From the NCBI GenBank assembly GCA_018697195.1, contig CM031878.1, positions 71,080,772 through 71,144,771 of the forward strand: a DNA stretch of 64,000 bases. The letters are read 5' to 3'. This stretch comes from Certhia americana (taxonomy: Eukaryota; Chordata; Aves; Passeriformes; Certhiidae). The notes under the pieces were generated by a model, which was not told the origin of the DNA, searched no databases, and saw only the letters and a list, made by a program, of their open reading frames with translations. Both the position numbers and the translations under genes were made by a program. This document shows, in pieces, positions 13,401 to 25,400 of the stretch (within the stretch, counting starts at the first letter, position 1; every line of letters begins with the position of its first letter).

Positions 13401-16400
13401 TAACCTACCTCTTGCTGTGTTCAGCCAAATGTATGGTGAATTTGATCTAGCCCTAAAGAACTGCTGGTCTTGCACAGTCTGAAAACAACTTCACAAGGAA
13501 GCTCCCACCCCACATGGAATTTTGCCATTGACTTCACTGGCAGCAATACCACACATCCTCTTAGCTTGTGAGTACTTGTCTTTGTTCAGAATGTCTATAA
13601 GAAAAGCTATTGCAATTCAAAGTGATTTGAATTTTAAGTGATTATTTATTCTGCAGTGACTCCTCATGAAGACATTTATTCTTCACTCCAAGAACCAGCA
13701 TAATCTACTTCCAAATATGCAGAACAAAGTGGTAGAAAGCACTGTGAGCACAGATTAACAGCTGCCTCATGGGAACCTGCTATACTAGGCTTGCAGAAAT
13801 GATCCTCTTCAGTTCAGGTCATTTAATTTGCTATGTAAATTTGAATGGACAACATAAATGACTCACCCTAGAAGTGACAAGAACCTTCAGGAATTGAGGT
13901 ATAATCCAATTGAGGCTTAATCTCAAACCACATGGGTAAAAGGCTAATTTTCCTTATGAAAGGTCTTTCTGTAACCCAGGGATATTTCTGCTTTCCCTAA
14001 GGTATCTTTGACTGGCTGCTGCAGCAGTAATGACACCAGCCTGGACAGCTCATGAGTGGGATGCGAGCTACTGTCTTGTTTGTCCTGGTGCACAGATAAG
14101 ATGCATCACTGTACCCAAGTGTTCCTTCGAATGTTAGATGAAGCATGCTCTTAATCACATCTGCTGGCATGCCATTAAAATAGGCCTTATCTGACTTTAA
14201 TTCAATGGAGACAGTTTTGAGGGAAAACAAGAAAAGAGGGATTGAAAATCAAGAGGTGGGACTTGATCCTAGTTGTGATTAGTGAATCGGGCCCTCAAAA
14301 CCAAGACAAAACAAGTAAAATAGGGTAACAACTATTTGAGTACAGGAACTACCAGCTAACACAAGGATTTGGGGAGAATTTTTAAAAACACTCATAAACT
14401 GACCATACACTGTGTAGTAAGACATTTCATGATCAGGTGAAGCAGTTGAAATGTCTATGAACAAAATAAATTGGGAAAAAACATTAAATATAACAAAAGT
14501 ATGAAAATATTTAAAAGTTTAGCAAAAAGTGATTCCTCCAAAACGGATTTGCTGTCAATATATATTGAAACTAAGAACTTCCTTACCATTCAGGGCTACG
14601 AAGGAATCTGAAAGACAAATAACAGGGGAAAAATCATTATTTCTATCTTGTTTTTTCTTTTAAGTAGTTTGCTGCTAATAACCGTTAATGTTTCAGCTGA
14701 TATTTATAAGCATATGATTTGTACACTAAGCACCCAGGCAAAACTAATATTCAGACATACCCAAAACCAATGTCTGGCTTTGAAAGTGCTCATGACCAGC
14801 TCTGTACAGGAGGTACCAAAGCGGGAGGGCCAGTGTCCTCCCTTCTTTCTTTGCAAATCCTAGTCTAAGGCAAGGCATTGCAGGGGATGCTGTGAGTGGC
14901 CAGCAATGTGAGTCAATGAGGACAAAACTCAGGTGACCCAAGATCCCATTAAGTAATAAAATCAGCTGTGTTAGCAGGGAATGAAATCTACCCCTGTGCA
15001 GTGTCAAGGTTCAATGCACCATTCAGGGCTAAAGAGGGATTTAAGCAGGGTATGGGCTTTGTTGCTCTCTGCACAGAAGCAGATCTCTCTCCATGAGCAC
15101 AATGTGCTGTTCCTGAATAATTTCCTACCATCCTTTTATATGTAACTGATATCAGGAACACTCCACTCCTGCCCAACCTATTTGTCCAAGGAGAGCAGAA
15201 CTGCCTGAAAAGGGCAAAGATATCCCAGCTGGGAACTGGCCTGATTTTGGCGCTAACCCATTTTACAGGGGAACAGAGGGGAGGCTGATGTGTACACCTC
15301 CTTCAAAAATCTTTGCAACAGTCTATATTACCCTGTCTTAGGACAGAGGCTGAAGTCCTTGTACTCCTTCAAGCACAGAGATCAGAATAATTAATGGCTC
15401 TTGAATAAGGATGAACAAGGCATGAGAAGGCTCTGGCTTTCTCCAGAGTAGCTGGCCCACACTATGTCCCAGGGCACAGTCTAGCCCTCTGTTATTTTTC
15501 TCTCTATTGCAGAAGTAATGACTCTCTCACTGTACATTGATTCCTCAGCTTCACCAGTTTTATTGCACCAGCGCTAATTACACTGAAAAGAATGTGAGTC
15601 TTGATTTCATGAGGTTTATGAATAATACTTAGAGCTCAGAATCAGACCAACCTTGGTGAGAACATTTGGATCAAGAGCTGTCCTGAACACAGATGCTGGT
15701 ATTCCTGAAGGCTCAGAAATCAGCATGCAAGGTTTCTTTGCATGCAGTGCAAGTTATGCACTTTTAAGCATTTTGGTACAAAACTGTAAATGTTTAAAGA
15801 CGGCGTTTAAGCTTCCAGCTCATGCTGTCAGTACTTATGGTTTACCATTAAAATTTCTTAGGCAGTGCCAATAGAACCTGACCCTTAATACCATGAGGCT
15901 GTTCAGACTGTATGTAAAATTCCCTAAGATTCACAAACAAAAGCAGTCGTCATTTCTTGATCTGGATCCAAAACTGAAGATATATTTCACTGTCTCACTG
16001 TGCTGCATGGGAATGTAGTTCATCACAGACCAAACCAAGAAACCAAGCCACTTCTGTACATTTACATAAACAACCCAACCACCATGGCTAATAAAGACAA
16101 TGACCCCAATTCATTATGCCATTGCTGTAATCAATATTCTCTACAGCTGAGCTTTTCTCATTATGCAACCACTCTGAAGTCCAGTGTTTGTATAAATCAC
16201 TGGGCTATTTTCCTGAAACTCATTTAAACAACAGTTCTTCTTCTGAACCTGCATCATTAGCTACATTGCTGTCCCTGTTGTGGCTTATGTTGCTATAGAG
16301 GAATGCCTGACAGGTAATGGTGGTTTGAGGCATTCAGAAGGATATTGTGACACATGGTAAATAGAGGTAAAAGCTTTGCTTACTTTGGCAGTCACCCAGG

Positions 16401-19400
16401 CCATCTGTATTGCCACGTTCTATGTCCTGTTCAAATGCCAGTCTAAATAATAGAAAGAAACAAAACAGTATGAATAACAAGAGTCATGGGCATAACCAGA
16501 AAGAAATTATCACATGTTCAATTGAAATAAATCCCTGCTGTGAAGCTGGCTATTTCTTTGGAAATTCCACACAAAGGCTGAAAAACTGCAACATATACAT
16601 TTGAGCTATTCATCATTGCTTAATGATTTCTTGGCTTATGATGATGCTTTAGTCTTTATATTGTTACTTTTAAAAAATCCACTGCATGCCTCGTTACCAA
16701 GATAAGAAAAGACCTGCATTTGTTAACTGTTATATGATGTTATCAGAAGCAATTGTAGCCCTACCCCAACCTGTGCACAGGGTAGGTCGGGTGCACTGGC
16801 ACTTTGGTGTGAGAAGGAAACCAGTCCATTGGGCAGCTGCTGTGCTCGAGGAAGAAGCCTGCACTTCAGCAATCACTTAGGTACAGCACCAGATGAGGCT
16901 GCAAGGCATAAGGTCCATCCCACAAAAGATATTCCCTTTATGTCAGGGGGCTCTACTGAAAAACACTCACATGCTTTTCTAGCTGATGTGCTCTGCTTAT
17001 GCTCCCAACCTCTCTGGTTTTGGATAACTATTGAAGCTGCTTTTCCTACTTCCTGTGTGGTCAAAGGTGAATGACAAGAATCTTGGAAAACTTCCAAATA
17101 TAAGCCCTTGTCTATATTAGGATCCTGCCCTTGAGGCATAATTACCCTTGCAGACAACTCATTCTAACTCTGTGTTCTTAAAACACCTGCTCCACTGTCA
17201 CCTACTTCAGGAGGGTGCCTAACATCTCTGCCTTAGAACTTCACCAGATATCTTCACAGCTGATCTGGACCCCCTTCCTAAGCACTGGACAGAAAATGAG
17301 CTGCCCTGCTCACTTTTGGACTTCATCACTGCAAGCTGCACAGCTTCTGTCTCGATGGATCTATTGATGAAAGTGGGAGCTGCTTTTAAAAGTGAGATAT
17401 AGAAGTCCCCTACAATTTGCCATGGAAATTGAAGAAGTCTCTAGGGATTTTGTAGTGATGAAAAACCTGATACAGACACAAGTGCATTTTAACATTATCC
17501 TACCAAACGTCAAATCAGAAACAGCCCACACTTCTGTAGTCAAGCACATACAGACACATACAGCTCAGCATCCCCACCAGATGATAGAAATAAGCAAACT
17601 AAGAACAAGACAGAAGCACAGGGATTGTAACTTCCCCATTATATACTGAGGACCTGTAGAGAAGCTAGGTTAAGTGGTGTCAGGAGTAGGGCTGTGAAGG
17701 CCCTGTGTTGTCTGTGCTACACTTACACTACTACCATGAGGGACTATAGCTGCGTAGCTCAGAGTGGGCAGTCATGTGGTGTGTCAGAAGCGGCCAAGAA
17801 ATGCAAGCTCTGAAGTGGGTTTGCTCCCTGTAACCTTCACAGACTTTCATTATCATAAAATAATTAAATTCTACTGTTAAGCAAGGGGAGATCCAGCACT
17901 TCTCTAAATCTGTTTTAAGCCCTTACTGTGCTCTGTTATTCCTCTTAGTAATGCACAGTAAATTAGAAGGACTGGTTTTGTTTTCAGTGGACAAATTACT
18001 TCAGTAATTTAATTTGGATTCTATTGCCTCTTTAATCAGCTGTGATGGCTCCAGTGTAGGCTGGTCCAGACATATCCATCCAATTCACTCCTTTCAATAA
18101 CACGCAGACCTTAATACAGCTCTTTCATTTTCTTTTTCCTCCTCTTTCAGCAGTTACCAATCAGCTGACTGTTCACATCAGAAAAATTTGTGAGACATTT
18201 CGGAGGTGAATGCAAATAAGGTAGAAACAAACACTTCCCACATTTTTCCCTCTCTAAAAGCCTCATGTTTCAAATAGCTTTGCCCAAGACTGCCTGGCAC
18301 CACCGCCAGAGCTTCACAGCTCATCCAGCCAGAGCCCTTACTCACTTGGAGCCAAGGACCAGCTGCGTGCACACCCCGCTCTCCTTCACCCATCCGCAGT
18401 ACGGGTCTCTGGATGCTATGCAGGCCCTTGGGAGAGAAGAGCACAAGGTGAGTGCTCCAGCTTCCCCACTGCACAGGCCTCTGACAGCCACCATAAAACA
18501 CCTACTTTTTGCATTTGCCATGACGTTCGCAGCGTCCCAGGGGAACCTTGATGACACAGGTGGAGAAGGCGACGTACAGGGCACTGCTGGGCCTGTCCAG
18601 CTGCATGCCCATGATCCGCTTGTCCTCCATGCCATCGTAGCTGCACCTGATTTGGATAAAAGTGAGATGTGGTTACGAGTGGGCTCTGCTGGGAAGGTGG
18701 GGGAAACATAAATATAAAAAAAAAAAAAAAAAAAAAAAAAATCACAAAAAACTCCCGCCAAAAAATCTGCAAGCAAGGTAGAATCGAGCAAGCCAAGGAA
18801 AAAGAACAACAAAAATACTGATAGACATGTAAGCAATTAAAAATTAAAAATGCATGGGATAGCTAAGAATTGGAGAGCGACAGCACACCAGACAAGCTTC
18901 TGATGGCCCTTCATTTTTGTGTTTATTCTCCTCCAGCACTCAAAGTAGCTGAAATTTCTGCATGATTATGGCTCACTTCAAAGCCCCCTTAGGCATATTT
19001 GAGGAAGACTGAAATGTGGAAAATTTTCCTTGGAGAGCTGCTTGCTGCTTGTTGAGTTATTTGGAGAGGAATCAGGGTTTTTTATAGGATTAGAAAATTA
19101 ATCTTCCTTTCCAGAACTTCACTTTTAATTATCCATCAGCTGCTGCATAGGATGGGCTATTTTCTACATATACTGAATAAAAAAATCTTATTGCAATATA
19201 GAGACTGATAAGCAGACATCCCCTCCCTAAACAATTTAAAATTACTCAGAAAACTTGGCTTCTCTAACCACTTCCGTTTCCATGGGACAAATTATTCTCT
19301 GGGAAATCAGAAGTTCAAAATCACCCATGCATGAGTACAAAGATTCAGATACACACTTTTCAGGATTGTAAACATTGATCTCTTCCAGGAAAAGGCTGTC

Positions 19401-22400
19401 ATTTAGGAAACCAGTGTTTCCTGTCCGTGCCAAGAACTTCAGGATGATTCCCTTCTCTGACCCCAAGAAAACCACGGTGTAGTTCTGATGAGGCCCAGCA
19501 GCAGAGTCAACAGCAATTTTGGTCAGGCGATATCTAAAATAATAGAGCATTTTCACAGATAAATCACAGAGATTATCACAGAACTGTTGTTTATTTAATC
19601 TCTTTGTTCATGTCAGATAAGTGTATGGTAGACTTCTAGCAACCATAAAACACATTTAAACACTTTTCCTACCTGACTTTAAATCAACACAGACTGTAAT
19701 TTGGCTACCCAGATGTTGCGGAATTTTCATTTTTGCATACCCACACATCCAATAGCCAGCAGAAGTGTCCAGAAGTTCAGAAGTGTCTGTAAGTTCAGAA
19801 AGCTGAAGGGCTACAAGGAGTCTGAGGGAATTTAGGAATTATCCTTCCAAAAGCCTGGTGATTTCTTCAGACAAGGATAGAGAACCAGCACAGTGAACTG
19901 TTTTTAAAATCTGAAGCCCTGTCACATTAAAAGATGTTGAACTAGGTTCAACTTTTTTTGTCAGGAAAAGCTGTTCCAGTGTGAGATGCTAAACACCGTT
20001 TTACCTCACTTAATCACACAACCACCACCCAGCAAGTTCCGTGCTGAGATGATATCAAATCTTGGGACTGCACCGTTTATTGAAAACAAATATACTGGTG
20101 GAAACAAACACTTCCCACATTTAAACATGTACTAGTTACATGGCAGTAGCCCATCAAAGGGAAATACTCTGTGAAGCTTGCTGCTCTCATCTTTAGTTGA
20201 AGGTACAGAACCTGGCAGAAAAACCTGACCGAAGATACCTTACTATATAATACATTACTAACAATTACTATAACTTTAAATATTACTATAATCTTCCAGA
20301 GCTAAGTGTCCAACACAATACTCTACCTTTTTTTCAGCGGAAGAGAGGAAAATATGGCAGAAGTTAGTCACATTGTTCTGTTCACTACTGGATGGTAGAT
20401 AAGTTGTATAATGACCACAGCAGAGAGTGGGAATGTATTTTGATAGGAAGGGGACGGTGTATTTAACACTTGCTGATTTATGAGCCTTTGTTCAAATCTG
20501 TTACTATTTTTTTCTTGTTGCCATAGAAAGGATGCAGATTATGTGATTACTTCTGCCTATACTCTTCTGAAAACATTGAAGCATACCAGTACATAACCTG
20601 ACAAACATCTACATATCCTGGCAGACGTGTTTGTATCCTGTGTACATATTCCTGAGTTGTCTGCTGATCCTTGCCTGAAGTTTTTACAGAGCTCTCTCAA
20701 ACACTGACCCATAAGCCAAAAGGTGAGTAAACTTTTCCCACACAGCATTTCCTACAACATCCAGTTTCAGCACAGCATGGCTGGAAAAGACCGAGGTCTT
20801 TCCTGTCTTGAAAGCTGTGCAGAGAGTTCCGCAGCGTCTCCTCAGCTCAGCCGCCATTGCTAGCTGGATTCCTGCCGAGGACACCAAGGACACTTTACAG
20901 AGTTGGAGGGTGTTTGAAGCAAGGCCATCAGCACAACTTGGCAGCTACAATGCTCAGGACAGGAGCTCACCCGGTGTACGTACCTGACCATTGTTCTCAG
21001 GAACCAGGGTCGGTTGACAACGGAAGGTACAGCCTCGTCCATCAGTGGATGTGTTTTGATGAAGTTTAGAGTATCATCTGGGAACTCATTAGATGTTACA
21101 TATTTTTCTAATGATGTAGAGCCAGCACAGCAACCAGGCCTATACAAAACAGGACAGTAAAGCCAGAAAACTTATTTGACATAGAGGGCAAGCTTCCTTT
21201 TGTGATGAAGGAAATCTGATGTGCTTTATAGGATCAAGAAGTATGGTGGACTTGTTCAGCCCTTTAAGTAAAGCCTAAAATCTTGCTCTCTCCTCCATTC
21301 AAAAGGTTTTCATATGACTCTTAGGAGCACAAAGTAATTTTTTCATCAGGAGTGCTACACACAGAGATTGTAATTTATCCACTTCTATGAAATGTAATCA
21401 CAGCATGTGTACATTTGGCTTGATGCTTCCCAATGGCACAGGTGTTTTCTGATTTGTAACTTGCCTAGTTGACTGCTCTCTCCTGGCATAAAGCAGTCCC
21501 CATAACACAGTAGTAAGCTAATTTTTTTTAACAGGTATGAAAGAATGCCACTTTTAGTCTCATCTGATAGAAAACAGACTATTGGAGAAGATAGACCAAA
21601 TAGTATCCATGCAAACATTGGTTTTACCCTTTGCTCAATTTGGATGAGATGATTTAAGAATAGTAGCTCATTGAGAATTTTCGCTGAAAAGTTACGTGTC
21701 ATTCTTTGACAACTTAAATGCAAATCTGCTCATACTATTTCTAAAATCTACCGGCTCCTAAGAGCCAATGCAATCTTCTTGCCTGGAGAGGTTATCTCTC
21801 AAAGCAGTAGCAAAATGTTTTACTTGTTAATATTGTGTAAGTAATTTTCTTCAATAAAAGGCCCATTTGATCCCATTTTCTGGAAGCACTGTGATTCTTC
21901 AAATCTTTGTGCCAGTGTGAGATGGGAAGATGAAAGATGGATCATTCACTCATAAACACATTGCATCACCCAATTTTCATCTACTCTGATGTGAGTAAAG
22001 ACATTGACATCAAGAGTAATGTCAACTTGAACAAAATACAGGACTGGTCCTATCATTTGTGTTGCTCAGATTTAGATAAATATTCAAATATTAGGTAAAT
22101 AAATCTTGTGTGGGAAGGTAGCACATGACTCGAAGGAATTAGGTGTGTCAACAAGTCTGGTCCCACAAGAGCTGAGCAAGGAACATTACATGCAGACAAT
22201 GTGTGCTCTTGCCTCTTCATATTCAAAATACTTCAGTTGTCTTGTGATTTGCTTGTAGAACTAGCAACAGATGGAGAGAAGGAGAAATCAAGGGCAAGAC
22301 TGGTTTCCTAGGTCCTTGCAAGGGCATTGACCCATGAGGCAACATTCCCAGAGAACTTGAGGGAGCAGCCTGCACCTTCTGGCACCGTGGTGTCTACAGT

Positions 22401-25400
22401 TTCTGTGTATCTAATCTGAAGGCCTATTTACTCCTAAATCCTAATAGCATGATTGGATTAATCCTGTTTTAATCTCAAAACTGGTTTAGTCGAGTCAACA
22501 TAAATCCGAGCAAGCCCTGCTGTCTGGCCAAACAGGGAAGCGACACCCCTGAAGGGCTCTGGTAGGATTCTGAGAAATGTTAGGCTCAACAGGGGCAGTA
22601 ATGTTCCTTCATCACACTGAGACAGATAAAAATGACCTGATTTCAAAAGTGCCTGTCATGTACTTCAACATGAGCTATAAGTAATGATTATTTCTATTAA
22701 GCAGATTGATTGCCTAATGTTATGTGAAACACTGTTCACAATTCACTTCACATTATCTCCTTCAGGCTTAGAAAGAGCAATATTATCCCATCTTCAGTTA
22801 GCCTGCTATTGGCTCATCCCAAACTTGTAATGCAACTTTCTCTTCTTCTTTCCCATTGAAAGTGATTTGTCCTTCTTTTCCCCTTCCCAGCCAATATATG
22901 TCAGTAAGGTCCAAACATATAACCTTGGAGACATCATGCCGGTTGCACTGCCAAGGCAGACCATTGTGTCAATGCCTTGTTTGAAACACTGCAAAATGGA
23001 GAAGAAAATCCTGCAGCACTGCTAGAAGCTGCTTTACTAAGGCTCAGACTGAAAACAGACACAGAATTAACCAGATTTTTCCAGTCACCTCCAGGCTCTT
23101 CTCTTGAGTGACAACTTCAGAATAAAGACAGCACAGTAATACTACACTTGGCAAATCTGAAACATGATGGGCCAAATTTGGATTAGACAGAAGCTCAGTG
23201 TCCACTGTGGAGTTTCATAGACTCATAGAATGTCCTGAGCTGGAACTGACTCCACAAGGACCACTGAAGTCCAGCTCCTGGCCCCACACAGGACACCCCA
23301 AGAATGCCATTGAGAGTGTTGTCCAAAAGCTTCTAGAGTTCTGTCAGACTGGTGCTCAACCAGTCTGTTGTGGGGTTCAAACTGCACTGTTGGAGTCTGT
23401 AACTGTGAAAAGTATTTTTTTGCATGTTTAAGAGATTTTAGAATCTCTGACAGTGTTTTTAACCTTTGTTCATGGAAAACAGGCTTTTAGGCTCTGAAAT
23501 GAAGCAGAGTTTTCAAGAATGTGTATTAAATAGTAGAACAGTGTGTAGTTCTATCACAGGGTGAGAATTTTAGATATACAGAGTTTTTAGGATGGCAGGC
23601 AGGTGAAGATAAGATGGAGGAAGCACATAGCTTTTGTGTTTCTTCCTTCTTTTTCATCTGACTCTATGTTCTGCTGTGAGGTGGCACATTATAGCTAGCT
23701 TAGAATAGAGTTTAACCTTCTAACCTAGATAATAGTTATTGGAGTAGAATTATAAATACTGATTATGTGGATTGTAGTAGAAATATCCATGCCACCCTGA
23801 GGGTGGGAGCTAGCAGTTGAGCATTTCATAGTTAGCATTAAGGCATTTTGCATTTTGTATTTGGTAATGGGGCTTTGGAGGTTCATGCCTTGAACTGACC
23901 TGCAAGGAAGAACTCTGCAGGTCAGGAACAGAATGTAATGATAAGGAAAAATAAACAATGAAGAAAACACAAGAAGAAACAACTCACAGCCGTTCTTTCA
24001 AGATCTCTGGCTGGGGAAAACAAAATTCTACGTTCTTGGGAATCAGAAAAACAGCCGATTGACAGAGACAAACAAAAAACCCCCTATTTTTTATAAATCC
24101 AAAACTGCACAGAGTATTTCAGATTTTTTTTCTTTTGAAATTATTTAAGACACCACAAGCAATGTATAACATGCAATAAAATGGTAAAGCTTAAGTAAGA
24201 TAAATTAATTTGATTTCTCTATACGCATCTCAATATCTCAGAGCAAAATGCCATTGGTGTAAATGAGTTAATAAGAGTCTGTCAACAGCAACTTGTATGA
24301 AATGGTACTTGTAAGAAATATGGAGAGTGTGGTAGAGGAGATGCATGCAAACACGTGGAAGCGGGGAAAACAACTCATAGGAGGAATGAAGTAAACTGAA
24401 TGCCCAGTTAGGTGGAATGCTCTTTTTTGCTCTCCATAACTCATCCACTGTGGCACTTGAACTGCATGTTAATCATAGAATAGCAAGCTGCAGAACTGGT
24501 GCAGGTTTTGTAATGAGATATATCCATTGCTGAACCACTTTGCAACAATTGTGTAACTCACACCAGTTTTAAGTGATTATACTGACCAAATGGATCTGAT
24601 TCTGGATCTGATAAATGTTACACAAATCTCACTTAAGTGGAAAAATCTCAATTGCATAGTTTAGATCCAAATTCAACTCAACTTTTACTCCACTGTTACA
24701 ACATGTATAATTGTATCTGCACCTTAAAAGGCTGTTCAGATTATCAAAAAAGTCTCTGTAGCCTGCATGAAGGAACAGAACAATATCACTATACATGAAA
24801 CATACCTGGGCTTGGGCACACGTTCATCAGGAACTGGTGTCCATGTGGAGTCTGGAGACTTTTGTTCCTTGAATCTTCCAGTAAATACATTGGCAATGTC
24901 AAGCATGTCATAGGCACAGACTGCAGAGCCAGGGATGCTGCAAAGTGACATTTCCCAGAAATTGTTACTCATTCTGCAGTTATGCATAAAACCTTGAGTG
25001 TAAAATATGCTCTGCAGAAGGCTTCCTGTCCCAGGTTACTCAATCCTGAACTCTGAATCTGGTATTAACAGGAAAAGCCAGCCCCATGGAAAGGCCTGAA
25101 TTCCAATCAGCAGGCAGCGTCTGCCACGACTATTTATTTCAAAGCTTCTACAGAAAAAAGCAATTGTAATCATCCTGAAGAAGGGAAAGAATCAGTGAAA
25201 CTCTGGCTATCGTGGCAAGGCATGAAGAGTAATGGTCAGTCTCATTCAGAACCTATTATTTGGAAATCTAAGGTCTTCTAAGTCATAACATCTCTCAGTA
25301 CCAACTCCTGTAGTCTCTGCAATGCCTCAAAAACACATTGCAGACAGTTCAGAAGTTGGTTCTAATCAAACTGGAAGTGTGCTGCAATGTGCCATTTACC

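Larger units (their letters stand above)
7483..14586 (-). other. SEMA6A intron 16, 7.1 kb
   Basis: No further exon was accepted. I looked for extra phase-1 cassette exons of the stalk and found none with good splice sites and an open frame. Contents: a 21-bp tandem duplication at 9295-9336, an A21 run at 10557-10577, the long inverted repeat near 12.6 kb, and a short (TAATAC) run near 12855. The remainder shows nothing recognisable. Confidence 0.8.

Noticed and set aside
13869..13962. Possible extra stalk cassette exon in intron 16 (donor-like CTAGG|GTGAGT)
   Set aside because: The only in-phase acceptor has a poor pyrimidine tract, and the frame reaches a TAG just before the donor.
19351..19354. 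Alternative donor for exon 12 at TGT|GTATCT
   Set aside because: Joining it to either acceptor of exon 13 shifts the frame. Only AA|GTGTGT keeps the conserved protein.
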